From an uncultured Clostridia bacterium (GTDB lineage Bacteria > Bacillota > Clostridia > Monoglobales > Monoglobaceae), in contig CANQQJ010000003.1 in NCBI GenBank assembly GCA_947625905.1, positions 1 through 64,000 on the forward strand: 64,000 bases of DNA, in the 5' to 3' direction. The stretch's first letter is position 1. Every line of letters begins with the position of its first letter. The notes below the pieces were generated by a model. That model was not told where the DNA came from and did not search any database. It saw only the letters and a list, made by a program, of their open reading frames with translations. Positions 6,087 to 15,121 of this stretch are shown piece by piece. Position numbers and translations under genes: made by a program.

Positions 6087-8097
6087 CCGCGTCAAAAAAT
6101 TCACTCTGTCCGATGTGCGGACGGGATTTGTCTGCAGCTCGGTGTGCGGCATAACGGTATTGCTTTTCGGCGCGGCGCTGGTGATTCGCGGCGGAGCGTT
6201 CGGCATGCAGCTCCCGGGCTTTTTCGGGGTAGCTCTGGGCGCGGCTGTGCTGCTTTACTCGATCTTTACCGTGCATATCAGGAAAAAGCGTGTATACAAG
6301 TATATGCACGAGTATTCCTTCTGCGTTGACGCGGTGACCCGAACCGCGATCGAGAACTTTGTCCACCCCGTGGCGGTGATAAACGACGAGGGCGAGATAA
6401 TCTGGAGCAACGACAGGTTCCTGAGGATGATAGACCGCGACTCGCACTACGGCGAGTATATTCAGGACGTGTTCACCGGCCTTGCGGTCGACAAATATAT
6501 AGAGAGCGACGCGGAGGCGGTCGATGATTTCGAGTTCGGCGGCCGAAGCTACGTTATTCACGGGCGCTCGATTGAAAGCGCCGACGAGGGTATAAGCCTC
6601 GCGGGACTGTATTTTGTGGACGTCACCGAGATAAACGAGCTGAGGCAGCTGGCGGAGGACAGCCGCTCAGTCCAGTGTCTGGCGGTTATCGACAACTACG
6701 ACGAGGTCCTAAAAGAGACGCCCAACTCCAACCACGGTGCGCTGATGGGCGAGATCGAGCGCAGGATAAACGCGTGGGTGGCGACGGGAAACGGCGTTGT
6801 GCGCAGGTTCGAGCGTGAAAGGTTCATTATATTTTTCAGAAGCCGCGAATACACCGAGGTAATCGAAAAGGGAAAATACAGTATTTTGTCCGATATCAGG
6901 AGCATTAATCTTGAAAACAAGATCCCGGTGACGCTCAGCATAGGCACGGGCATAGGGGGCAAAAATTTTGAGGAGAACGACAGTATGTCGGTGCTGGCTC
7001 TGGATATGGCGCTGGGCCGGGGCGGCGACCAGGTAGTCGTCAAGTCTCCGTCCGCTTATAAATTCTACGGCGCCAAGAGCCGCGAGGTGGAGAAAAGCAC
7101 CAAGGTCAAGGCAAGAGTCGTGGCCCACGCCATGCGCAAGCTGATCGACGATTCGTCAAGGGTCATAATCATGGGCCATAAAAACAGCGATATGGACTCG
7201 GTGGGAGCGGCGATCGGCCTTTGCCGTGCGATACGCACCCGCGGCGGCGACGCGTATATCGCGGTCAGGAGGAATTCCACCAACGCCGCGGCGCTGCTTG
7301 ACGGACTTGAGGATAATCCCGAATACGACGGACGCATCATAGGCGGCGAAAAGGCGCTGAATATTCTGGACAAAAACACGCTTGTGATAGTCGTCGATAC
7401 CCACAGGCGCAGCATGGTGGAGTTTGCCGACGTCCTGGACGCGGCCAAGTCGGTGGTCTTGATAGACCATCACAGGCGGTCGGAGGACTTTATCGACAAG
7501 GCGGTGCTCACGTACCACGAGCCCTACGCCTCATCGACATGTGAGATGGTGACCGAGATACTTCAATATATACAGGACAATCCGAAGATTGATATCGGCG
7601 AGGCCGAGGCGCTCTACGCGGGAATATTCCTTGACACCAAGGGCTTCACGTTCAAAACGGGCGTGCGCACCTTTGAGGCGGCGGCTTATCTCAGGCGGCT
7701 GGGCGTCAATCCGGTCAGCGTGCAGAGGCTGTTTAAGAGCGACATAAACGAGTCGGTCATGCTGTCGAAAATTATCGGCAGCGTCAGGGTCTACCGCGAG
7801 GGCATAGCGATAGCCTCAAGCGGCGCAAGCGGCAAGGAGCAGCAGGTCATCGCGGCCAAGGCGGCGGACGAGCTGCTCAACATAGCGGGCATCGAGGCGT
7901 CGTTCGTGCTGGCGCGGGTCGGACATAAGATCTCTATCAGCGCCCGCTCGAACGAGACTATAAACGTGCAGCTCGTTATGGAGCGGCTGGGCGGCGGCGG
8001 ACATATAACGATTGCCGGGGCGCAGCTTTCGACAACCGATATCGAGTACGCGGAGGAAAGGCTCAAAGCCGCCATAGACGAGGTCATGGACGAATAA
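6067..8097 (+). CDS. gdpP: GdpP cyclic-di-AMP phosphodiesterase
   Basis: 676 aa. Order: two N-terminal membrane helices (about 20-75), a PAS-like domain (about 90-185), a degenerate GGDEF domain (about 195-320), then the DHH/DHHA1 phosphodiesterase module. Seen motifs are GHKNSDMDSVGAA near 375, VVDTHR, the signature DHH near 466, and the C-terminal GGGGHITIAGAQ of DHHA1. GdpP hydrolyses c-di-AMP to pApA and so affects potassium and cell-wall homeostasis. The start may be GTG 6067 or ATG 6070. It lies between yybS and rplI as in Bacillus. Confidence 0.93.
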   Translation: MMTVKNNRVKKFTLSDVRTGFVCSSVCGITVLLFGAALVIRGGAFGMQLPGFFGVALGAAVLLYSIFTVHIRKKRVYKYMHEYSFCVDAVTRTAIENFVHPVAVINDEGEIIWSNDRFLRMIDRDSHYGEYIQDVFTGLAVDKYIESDAEAVDDFEFGGRSYVIHGRSIESADEGISLAGLYFVDVTEINELRQLAEDSRSVQCLAVIDNYDEVLKETPNSNHGALMGEIERRINAWVATGNGVVRRFERERFIIFFRSREYTEVIEKGKYSILSDIRSINLENKIPVTLSIGTGIGGKNFEENDSMSVLALDMALGRGGDQVVVKSPSAYKFYGAKSREVEKSTKVKARVVAHAMRKLIDDSSRVIIMGHKNSDMDSVGAAIGLCRAIRTRGGDAYIAVRRNSTNAAALLDGLEDNPEYDGRIIGGEKALNILDKNTLVIVVDTHRRSMVEFADVLDAAKSVVLIDHHRRSEDFIDKAVLTYHEPYASSTCEMVTEILQYIQDNPKIDIGEAEALYAGIFLDTKGFTFKTGVRTFEAAAYLRRLGVNPVSVQRLFKSDINESVMLSKIIGSVRVYREGIAIASSGASGKEQQVIAAKAADELLNIAGIEASFVLARVGHKISISARSNETINVQLVMERLGGGGHITIAGAQLSTTDIEYAEERLKAAIDEVMDE

Positions 8098-8136
8098 ATT
8101 CGGCATAGATCCGCGCTCGGGTCTGTGGTATAATTA

Positions 8137-8145
8137 TGATATAAT
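8137..8145 (+). promoter_or_regulatory. Possible extended -10 promoter before rplI
   Basis: TGA then TATAAT (8140-8145) with no good -35 box. It could give rplI and dnaC extra transcription independent of gdpP. Confidence 0.4.
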
Positions 8146-8169
8146 ATAATTCAAAAGGAGTAAATGATC

Positions 8170-8616
8170 ATGAAAGTTATTTTGACACAGGACGTTAAGT
8201 CACAGGGAAAAAAGGGCGACCTTATAAAGGTAAGCGACGGATACGCCAACAACTATCTGTTAAAGCGCGGCCTTGCCAAGGTCGCGACCAAGCAGGCGCT
8301 TAACGAGCTCGAGGGCAAGCGCGGCGCCGAGGAGTACCGCCGAAACCAGGAAGAGGTCAAGGCTAATAACATAGCCGAGCGCATGAAGGATATGACCGTG
8401 AAGCTCACGGCCAAAGCCGGCGCGAACGGCAAGCTCTTCGGCTCGATCACCTCGAAGGATGTGGCCGAGGCTCTCAAGGAGCAGTACAACATCACGGTCG
8501 ACAAAAGAAAGATCAATCTGCCCGACGGAATAAAGAACTGCGGCGTGACCGATGTGAAGGTCTCGCTCTACACGGGTATTTCGGGCACTTTTAAAGTTGA
8601 AGTAACGCCGCAGTAA
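8170..8616 (+). CDS. rplI: Ribosomal protein bL9
   Basis: 148 aa from ATG 8170, beginning MKVILTQDVKSQGKKGDLIK, the standard bL9 start. The upstream ATG 8164 is too close to AAGGAG. The N-terminal domain carries the conserved VSDGYANNYLLKRGLA; a long charged connecting helix (about 50-80) leads to the C-terminal domain with GKLFGSITSKDVAEAL. It binds 23S rRNA near the L1 stalk. Placed between gdpP and dnaC as in many Firmicutes. Confidence 0.97.
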   Translation: MKVILTQDVKSQGKKGDLIKVSDGYANNYLLKRGLAKVATKQALNELEGKRGAEEYRRNQEEVKANNIAERMKDMTVKLTAKAGANGKLFGSITSKDVAEALKEQYNITVDKRKINLPDGIKNCGVTDVKVSLYTGISGTFKVEVTPQ

Positions 8617-8655
8617 TTACCAAGCATATAAAAATTTATCGGAGTGGAACTTGAT

Positions 8656-10032
8656 ATGGAATATGAAAACGAGAATCTTGAGCCCGCGCTTAATGACGAG
8701 ATAAATCTAAAGGTCATGCCGTTCAGCGACGAGGCGGAGCAGGCCGTTCTGGGAGCCATGATGTGCGACCGCAATCTGATCCCCGAGGTCATGGGGATCG
8801 TGTCGTCCGACGACTTTTACATCGACCGCCACCGCCGTCTCTATGACGCGCTGCTCGATATGTTCAATCTTGGCAAAGGGATAGACTTTGTCACGATAAA
8901 GGACGAGCTGGGCAAAAAGGGAATACTTGACCAAATCGGAGGAATGCAGTTTATCGTGCACCTCCTTGATCTCGTGCCCTCGACAGACCCGTCGAGCGTG
9001 CGGCACTACGCCGGGATCGTCAGCGAGAAGGCGAGCATCCGCAGGCTGATAGACCTGTGCGAAAAAACAGCCTCGAGGTGCTATTCGGGCGAGGGTGATT
9101 TTGACGATATGCTGGCTGTGGCCGAGCAGGGGATAATCGACATCACCCATGACAAAAACAACAGCGGCCTTTCGCATATTTCCACTTACCTAAACGACAG
9201 TATCGACAAGATCGAGCAGCTGGCCGACGCGGGCGAGGAGATCACGGGCCTCACCACGGGCTTTGCCGACCTTGACCGCAGGACCGCGGGTCTGCACCCC
9301 GCCGAGCTTATTCTGATAGCGGGACGCCCCGGAATGGGCAAGTCGGCGCTCGGCCTCAACATAGCCCAGAACGCCGCGATAAAGAGCGGCGCCACCGTTG
9401 CGATATTCAGCCTCGAAATGCCGGGCATACAGATAGCCAACCGTATGCTGGCGGGCGAGGCGAAGGTCAGCTCCGAGCGCATCAAGCGGGGCGACATAAA
9501 AGACGACGACTGGCCGAGGCTGGGCGAGGCGCTGTCGGCGCTGGTCGGCACCAAGATCTACATAGACGACAACTCGGCAATCACGGCGGCCGAGATCGCG
9601 GCCAAGTGCCGCAAGCTGAAAATGGAAAAGGGCCTTGATCTGGTGGTCATCGACTACCTGCAGCTTATGACGTCGGGCCTCAGAAACGCCAGCCGTCAGC
9701 AGGAGGTCTCGGACATCTCAAGAACGCTCAAGGTCATGGCGAACGATCTTGAGATACCCGTTATCGCTCTGTCTCAGCTCAACCGCGCGGTCGAGAAAAG
9801 AGACAGCAAAGAGCCCGTTTTGAGCGACCTCCGCGAGTCGGGCTCGATCGAGCAGGACGCCGATATCGTTATTTTCCTCTACAGAGAGGGATATTACAAA
9901 GAGGACTGCGAGGAGCCCAACAAGACCAAGATCAAATTCGAGAAGCACAGAAACGGCGAGGTGGGTTACGAATACCTTTCCTGGCTGGGAGAATACGTGA
10001 AATTTACGAACTGGAGCGGTAGGCGTGATTGA
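8656..10032 (+). CDS. dnaC: Replicative DNA helicase (DnaB family)
   Basis: 458 aa from ATG 8656 (GGAGTGG eight bases upstream); a GTG at 8644 is an alternative. The N-terminal domain starts with EAEQAVLGAMM (DnaB-N). The RecA-like C-terminal domain has Walker A GRPGMGKS near residue 222, Walker B region VVIDYLQLM, and the SQLNRAVEKR arginine-finger region. It is the hexameric helicase that unwinds DNA at the fork. In Bacillus the gene at this position is called dnaC. It overlaps tilS by 8 bp. Confidence 0.96.
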   Translation: MEYENENLEPALNDEINLKVMPFSDEAEQAVLGAMMCDRNLIPEVMGIVSSDDFYIDRHRRLYDALLDMFNLGKGIDFVTIKDELGKKGILDQIGGMQFIVHLLDLVPSTDPSSVRHYAGIVSEKASIRRLIDLCEKTASRCYSGEGDFDDMLAVAEQGIIDITHDKNNSGLSHISTYLNDSIDKIEQLADAGEEITGLTTGFADLDRRTAGLHPAELILIAGRPGMGKSALGLNIAQNAAIKSGATVAIFSLEMPGIQIANRMLAGEAKVSSERIKRGDIKDDDWPRLGEALSALVGTKIYIDDNSAITAAEIAAKCRKLKMEKGLDLVVIDYLQLMTSGLRNASRQQEVSDISRTLKVMANDLEIPVIALSQLNRAVEKRDSKEPVLSDLRESGSIEQDADIVIFLYREGYYKEDCEEPNKTKIKFEKHRNGEVGYEYLSWLGEYVKFTNWSGRRD

Positions 10033-11491
10033 TGAAAAAAACACCGATATTATAAATACCGTGCTCGGCAAGGTTTCGGCGGCGATGGACAAGTATTCCA
10101 TGCTGCCGCGCGGCGCCGAGGTCGCAGCCGCCCTTTCGGGGGGCGCCGATTCGGTGTGCCTGCTCGACGTTTTGCTCAGGCTCTCAAAGACAAAAAAGTT
10201 CACGGTCTGCGCCGCCCATCTTAATCACATGATAAGGGGAGAAGAGGCGGAGCGCGACATGAAATTCTGCGAGGAGCTGTGCGAAAAGCTTGGCGTCGCT
10301 CTGTACGCGGAAAAACGCGACGTTCCGGAGCTGGCCCGAGAAAACGGCCTCACCGAGGAAGAGGCGGGCAGGCGCGCCAGATATGACTTTTTTGCCCGTC
10401 TGATGAGCGAGCATAACATAAATGCCGCGGCCACCGCCCACAACAAAAACGACCGCGCCGAGACGGTGCTGATGAGGATGATCCGCGGCACCGGCCTTTC
10501 GGGGCTGCGCGGCATAAGATACAAGCGTGACGACGGCGTGATACGGCCGCTGCTCGACGTGACCCGCGCCGAGATCGAGGAATACTGCGCGGCGGCGGGG
10601 CTTGAGTATATAACCGACAGCACCAATTCGGACGCGCGCTATACCCGAAACAATATCAGACTGAACCTGATCCCGCTTATCGAAAAAGAGTTTAACCCGA
10701 ACATTATAAACGCCCTTTGCAATCTGGCGGATTCGGCCGCGGAGGACGCGGATTTCATGGAGGGCTACGCCGAGAGGTTATACGCCCGTCTGAGACCGCC
10801 GCTTAAAAACAGCGGAATAAAGGCGCTGCATATCGAGAGCCTCAGGACCGTGGCGCAGAAGAGCATAGTTTCGCGGCTCATCATGCTGTGCGCCAAGGAT
10901 GCCATGGGCGGGGATTACAAGCCCGAGCGCAAACATATCGAGGCCGTTCATAAGATAATCGACGGCGAGAGCTCGGGAGCCGAGCTGCCGGGCGGACTTC
11001 GGGTCAGCGAGAGATACGGCTGGCTGGAGTTTTGGGCTGCCGGCAAAGAAAAAAACAATGCGGAATCATTAAATTCTTGTAACAATATTGAATTTTGTGT
11101 TGAAGTCGGAGCCGATAAGCTGTATAATATAGAAAAAACGGGCGCCGAGATCTCGATAACATTGGTGGGCAAAGAGGCGCTTGCCGAAATGAAGGGCGAT
11201 ATACTGCTTGACGCCGATAAGCTGGGGCTTGACGACGAGAGCATAAAGACAGCCCGGTTCAAGCTGCGCAGCAGGATAGCGGGCGACATGATAGCGGTCT
11301 ACAAAAACGGAAAGACCAAAAAGCTCAAAAATCTGTTTATCGACCGCAAGATACGCCGCGAGAACAGAGCCGCGGTTCCGGTGCTGTGCCTCGGAGACGA
11401 GATCATCGCGGTTTTGGGCGTCCGCGTCAGCGAGATATATAAGCCCGACAAGCATACCAAAAATTATCTTGTCGTCAGCTATGAGGAATAA
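10025..11491 (+). CDS. tilS: tRNA(Ile)-lysidine synthase
   Basis: 488 aa, GTG start overlapping the end of the helicase gene. The PP-loop SGGADS near residue 38, HLNHMIRGEEA, and TAHNKNDRAETVLMRMIRGTG are the TilS signatures. The C-terminal part, including KNGKTKKLKNLFIDRKI, matches the TilS substrate-binding domain. The enzyme converts the wobble cytidine of tRNA-Ile(CAU) to lysidine. Followed 2 bp later by hpt, the common tilS-hpt pairing in Firmicutes. Confidence 0.95.
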   Translation: MIDEKNTDIINTVLGKVSAAMDKYSMLPRGAEVAAALSGGADSVCLLDVLLRLSKTKKFTVCAAHLNHMIRGEEAERDMKFCEELCEKLGVALYAEKRDVPELARENGLTEEEAGRRARYDFFARLMSEHNINAAATAHNKNDRAETVLMRMIRGTGLSGLRGIRYKRDDGVIRPLLDVTRAEIEEYCAAAGLEYITDSTNSDARYTRNNIRLNLIPLIEKEFNPNIINALCNLADSAAEDADFMEGYAERLYARLRPPLKNSGIKALHIESLRTVAQKSIVSRLIMLCAKDAMGGDYKPERKHIEAVHKIIDGESSGAELPGGLRVSERYGWLEFWAAGKEKNNAESLNSCNNIEFCVEVGADKLYNIEKTGAEISITLVGKEALAEMKGDILLDADKLGLDDESIKTARFKLRSRIAGDMIAVYKNGKTKKLKNLFIDRKIRRENRAAVPVLCLGDEIIAVLGVRVSEIYKPDKHTKNYLVVSYEE

Positions 11492-11493
11492 AT

Positions 11494-12048
11494 ATGTGCA
11501 GGATCAAAAAAATTATGTTCGGCGAGGATGAGCTCAAACGGATAGTTTCGGACCTGGCGGACAAAATAAACAGTGACATAAAGCGCGAGGGGATAGAAAA
11601 GCTGACGCTGCTGTGCGTGCTCAAGGGGGCCGCGGTTTTCACCTCGGACCTGGCGAGAAGACTGGACGTTCCCGATCTCAGGCTCGAGTACATACGCGCA
11701 TCGAGTTACGGCATGGGCGATGTGAGCCGCGGAAAAGTGGAAATAAACGGCCTGACCTCGGAAATCCGGGGCGCCGACGTGTTGGTGGTGGAGGATATCA
11801 TCGACACGGGCAGGACGCTTGCGCAAATGCGTGAATATCTCAAAGAGAAAAGCCCGAAAAGCCTCAGGTTCTGCGGACTGTTCGACAAACCCGACAGGCG
11901 CGCGGCCGATTTTGAGGCGGATTACATAGGCGTCAGGATACCCGACGAGTTCATAGTGGGATACGGTCTCGACTACGCAGAGAAATTCCGGCATCTGCCC
12001 TATGTGGCGGTGGTCGAGCCGAGCGGCGCGATCGAAAATGATAAGTAA
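11494..12048 (+). CDS. hpt: Hypoxanthine phosphoribosyltransferase
   Basis: 184 aa. The PRPP-binding motif VVEDIIDTGRT lies near residues 98-108, LKGAAVF near 44, and the C-terminal LFDKPDRR and FIVGYGLDYAEKFRHLPYV regions are typical. It salvages hypoxanthine and guanine with PRPP. Paired with tilS as usual; ftsH, which often follows, is absent. Confidence 0.95.
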   Translation: MCRIKKIMFGEDELKRIVSDLADKINSDIKREGIEKLTLLCVLKGAAVFTSDLARRLDVPDLRLEYIRASSYGMGDVSRGKVEINGLTSEIRGADVLVVEDIIDTGRTLAQMREYLKEKSPKSLRFCGLFDKPDRRAADFEADYIGVRIPDEFIVGYGLDYAEKFRHLPYVAVVEPSGAIENDK

Positions 12049-12078
12049 TTTAATTTTATATAAACGGAGGAATTGATA

Positions 12079-12543
12079 ATGAGATGTTTCAGAGAATACG
12101 CCGATGACGCGGCAAGGTTCGCTTCGCCCTACATCAAGAGAACGGGCGAGTTCTTTTCGGACGCGGGAGACAGCGTCAAAGACTGGTACGGCGCAAAAAA
12201 GAAGGAATACACGCGCCGCAGGAACCCGTCGCCGTGGGATAAGCTGTGCGCCGCGGTGGGCGGCAGCATAAAGCTGATCATGATAATTGCGGCCGTTATA
12301 GGCGCGATCGCGGGCGGCATTGTGGCGGCCAGAATGATAATCAAAAAGCTGTACTGCTCAAACCACAAAATTGTCTCCTACGACGGCTCGGCCGCCGAGG
12401 AACAGGCGAAGGAAGAAGAGCCCGAGGCCGCCGCGGCGGAAGAAGCGGCGCCCGAGGAAGAAGAGCCGGAGCCCGAACAAGAGGAAGCGGCCGACGAGCC
12501 TTCGGACGAGATCAAAAAAGAAAAAGGATATATAGTATTGTGA
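12079..12543 (+). CDS. Single-pass membrane protein with acidic tail
   Basis: 154 aa from ATG 12079, with GGAGG eight bases upstream. The first 70 residues are basic and amphipathic, then one membrane helix (LIMIIAAVIGAIAGGIVAAR, about 74-93), then a tail from about 110 rich in glutamate, alanine and proline. The ending GYIVL is hydrophobic. The layout resembles small YtxH-like envelope proteins but I do not assign a family. It sits between hpt and an aminotransferase gene with short gaps and is probably in the same transcript. Confidence 0.75.
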   Translation: MRCFREYADDAARFASPYIKRTGEFFSDAGDSVKDWYGAKKKEYTRRRNPSPWDKLCAAVGGSIKLIMIIAAVIGAIAGGIVAARMIIKKLYCSNHKIVSYDGSAAEEQAKEEEPEAAAAEEAAPEEEEPEPEQEEAADEPSDEIKKEKGYIVL

Positions 12544-12552
12544 GGTAAATAA

Positions 12553-13755
12553 ATGGATATTCAAACAAAATTTTCGGATAAAGTTAAACATCTGGAGGCT
12601 TCGGCCATCCGCGAAATATTCAAGCTGCTCGACAAGCCGGGCATAATCTCGTTCGCGGGAGGCGCTCCCGACCCCGAGCTGTTCCCCTGCGAGCAGCTGG
12701 CTAAGGCGGCGAGCGACGTGCTTATAAACCAAGGCAAGGTGGCGCTTCAGTACGGCGTGACCGAGGGCTACACGCCCCTTCGCGACTGGGTAAAGAACCG
12801 CCTTGTATCTCAGGGCATAATCAAAGATGATGATTTCAACGAGACGATAATCGTCAGCGGCGGACAGCAGGGGATCGACCTTGCGGCAAAGTCGCTTTTA
12901 AATCCCGGAGACGGCGTCGTGTGCGAGCTGCCGAGTTTTATCGGCGGTCTCAACAGCTTTCGCTCGTATAACGCGGAGCTGTACGGCGTGACCGTCAAGA
13001 GCGACGGCATCGACATGGAGGAACTGGAGGAACTGTGCAAGGCGCATCCCAACATCAAGGTGATCTACACGATCGCCACGTTCCAGAACCCGTCGGGCAT
13101 AACTATGTCGCTCGAGAACCGCAAAAAGCTTCTGGAGCTGGCGGATAAATACGACTTTATCATATTTGAGGACAACCCCTACGGCGAGCTGAGATTCGAC
13201 GGCGAGGACGTCAGGACCATGAAGTCGATGGACACAAACGGCAGAGTCGTGTATCTGGGCTCGTTCTCGAAGATACTCTCCCCGGGTCTCAGGCTGGGTT
13301 TCGTGTCCTGCCACAAGGACCTGATGGAGCGCATGATAATCTGCAAGCAGGTGCAGGACGTGCACACCAACGTGTTCTCGCAGATGACTGCCTATGAGTA
13401 CATAAAGAACAATTCGATCGACGAGCATATCGCCCGCCTGCGCACGGTATACGGCGAGAAGTGCCGCTTCATGTGCGAGTGCATGGACAAGTACTTCCCC
13501 GCGTCAGTTACCCACACCACGCCTCAGGGCGGAATCTTCCTGTTCTGCGAGATGCCCGAGGGCTATGACACAAAAGAGATAATGGCGAAGGCGGTCGAGC
13601 GCGGCGTTGCGTTCGTGCCCGGCTCCACCACGATGATAGACGACGCGGCCAAATACAGCACGTTCAGAATGAACTACTCCACCGCGTCGTTTGAGCAGAT
13701 AGAAAAGGGAATAAAGATCTTGGGCGACCTTCTGAAAGAGGAGGTAGGCGAGTGA
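12553..13755 (+). CDS. PLP-dependent aminotransferase, class I/II
   Basis: 400 aa. The fold-type I signature is clear: SFAGGAPDPELFP near the N terminus, FEDNPYGELRF, and the PLP lysine in GSFSKILSPGLRLGF (K240). It resembles the MocR/2-aminoadipate aminotransferase (LysN) subgroup that acts on aromatic, branched or aminoadipate substrates; the exact substrate cannot be read. GAGGT precedes the ATG. Overlaps trpS by 4 bp, so the two are translated together. Confidence 0.88.
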   Translation: MDIQTKFSDKVKHLEASAIREIFKLLDKPGIISFAGGAPDPELFPCEQLAKAASDVLINQGKVALQYGVTEGYTPLRDWVKNRLVSQGIIKDDDFNETIIVSGGQQGIDLAAKSLLNPGDGVVCELPSFIGGLNSFRSYNAELYGVTVKSDGIDMEELEELCKAHPNIKVIYTIATFQNPSGITMSLENRKKLLELADKYDFIIFEDNPYGELRFDGEDVRTMKSMDTNGRVVYLGSFSKILSPGLRLGFVSCHKDLMERMIICKQVQDVHTNVFSQMTAYEYIKNNSIDEHIARLRTVYGEKCRFMCECMDKYFPASVTHTTPQGGIFLFCEMPEGYDTKEIMAKAVERGVAFVPGSTTMIDDAAKYSTFRMNYSTASFEQIEKGIKILGDLLKEEVGE

Positions 13756-14759
13756 TGAGCGACACCAAAAAGCGTATACTGAGCGGAATACAGCCCTCGG
13801 GCGCGCTGACTCTGGGCAACTATCTGGGCGCGCTGCGCAACTGGGTGGAGCTGTCACGCGGCGACGAGTACGAGGCGTTCTTCATGCTGGCCGACATGCA
13901 CACCATCACCGTGCGTCAGACCCCGAAGGACTTCCGCAAGAACGCCATGGACCTGCTGGCACTGTTTATGGCCTGCGGCCTCGATCCCGAGAGAAGCCCG
14001 ATATTCTTCCAGTCCCATGTGCCGGCACATTCGATGCTGGCGTGGGTGCTTATCTGCAACACCTACATGGGCGAGCTGTCGCGCATGACACAGTATAAGG
14101 ACAAGGCGAAGAAGCACGCCTCGAACCTCAACGCGGGTCTGTTCACCTACCCGTCGCTGATGGCGGCGGATATCCTGCTGTATCAGGCCGATCTGGTACC
14201 TGTCGGCAACGACCAGAACCAGCACCTTGAGCTGACGCGCGACCTGGCGAACCGCTTCAACAACGCCTACAGCGAGACCTTCAAGATACCTGCGGCGTAT
14301 AATCCCAAGGTGGGCGCCAGGATAATGAGCCTTCAGGACCCGGCTCAAAAGATGTCCAAATCCGACACCAACGAAAACGGTTATATCCTGCTGCTCGACC
14401 CGCTTGACCGCGCGGCGAACAAGATAAAGCGAGCCGTCACCGACTCGGGCAGCGAGGTAAAGCGCGGCGAGGGCAAAGAAGGTATCGTGAACCTGATGTC
14501 GATATACGGCGCGTGCACCGGCAAGTCATTCGACGAGATCGAGGCGGAGTTTGAGGGCAGAGGCTACGGCGACTTCAAAAAGTCGGTGGCCGAGGCGGTT
14601 GTTGAGACCCTGCGCCCGATTCAGGAGAAATACGCCGATCTGATGAAAAACAAGGATTATTTAAAACAGGTTTATAAGAGCGGCGCGGAGCGCGCGTCGC
14701 GCGTGGCGAACAGGACCCTCGCCAAAGTCTGCCGCAAAGTAGGCTTTATCGAGCCGTAA
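13752..14759 (+). CDS. trpS: Tryptophanyl-tRNA synthetase
   Basis: 335 aa, class I synthetase. SGIQPSGALTLGNYLGALRNW carries the HIGH-equivalent, LMAADILLYQADLVPVGNDQ the tryptophan pocket, and KMSKS lies near residue 200. It charges tRNA-Trp. The start may be GTG 13752 or ATG 13755, both behind AGGAGG. The gene closes the housekeeping run; a repeat mosaic follows. Confidence 0.96.
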   Translation: MMSDTKKRILSGIQPSGALTLGNYLGALRNWVELSRGDEYEAFFMLADMHTITVRQTPKDFRKNAMDLLALFMACGLDPERSPIFFQSHVPAHSMLAWVLICNTYMGELSRMTQYKDKAKKHASNLNAGLFTYPSLMAADILLYQADLVPVGNDQNQHLELTRDLANRFNNAYSETFKIPAAYNPKVGARIMSLQDPAQKMSKSDTNENGYILLLDPLDRAANKIKRAVTDSGSEVKRGEGKEGIVNLMSIYGACTGKSFDEIEAEFEGRGYGDFKKSVAEAVVETLRPIQEKYADLMKNKDYLKQVYKSGAERASRVANRTLAKVCRKVGFIEP

Positions 14760-14765
14760 AATCCT

Positions 14766-15117
14766 AATTAGGTAATTGAGTGAAGGCCCCTTCCACCGCA
14801 AGCGGTCCCCCTCCCCCACTATCGCAGGGGAGGCAGGAATTAGGCTCCCCTTCCCTTGGGAGGGGGAGCTGTCGGCGGAGCCGACTGAGGGGGAGGCCTA
14901 GTCGCTAGTCGCTAATCTCTAGTACCTACATTCCCACCTCCGTCAGGCTACACCTGACACCTCCTCCCGGGAGGAGGCAAAGCGGGATAGGCGCCCCTCG
15001 GGGTGAGGCAGGAATTAGGCTCCCCTTCCCTTGGGAGGGGGAGCTGTCGGCGGAGCCGACTGAGGGGGGAGGCCTATTCACTATTTACTAATCACTAATA
15101 ACTACGTTAGGAGCAAA
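14766..15117. repeat. Intergenic repeat mosaic (palindromic CCCTC modules and TAGTGATTAG-like arrays)
   Basis: About 350 bp without a gene. A 62-nt unit occurs twice, identical, at 14832-14893 and 15007-15068. Each holds a CCCC/GGGG hairpin and a GTCGGC-GGA-GCCGAC hairpin. Divergent palindromes lie at 14786-14830 and 14932-14990. Short TAG/CTAATC-rich arrays follow each unit (14899-14929 and 15075-15108). The same module families recur at 47.0-47.5 and 55.8-56.2 kb. Confidence 0.8.
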
Positions 15118-15121
15118 GTCA

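Noticed and set aside
8098..8169. Possible leader regulation of rplI
   Set aside because: Only a -10-like sequence is visible; the stretch is too short for a bL9 or riboswitch leader and shows no stable stem.
14766..15117. Repeated palindromes taken as a CRISPR array
   Set aside because: Only two exact copies, irregular spacing, repeats in both orientations elsewhere, and no cas genes.
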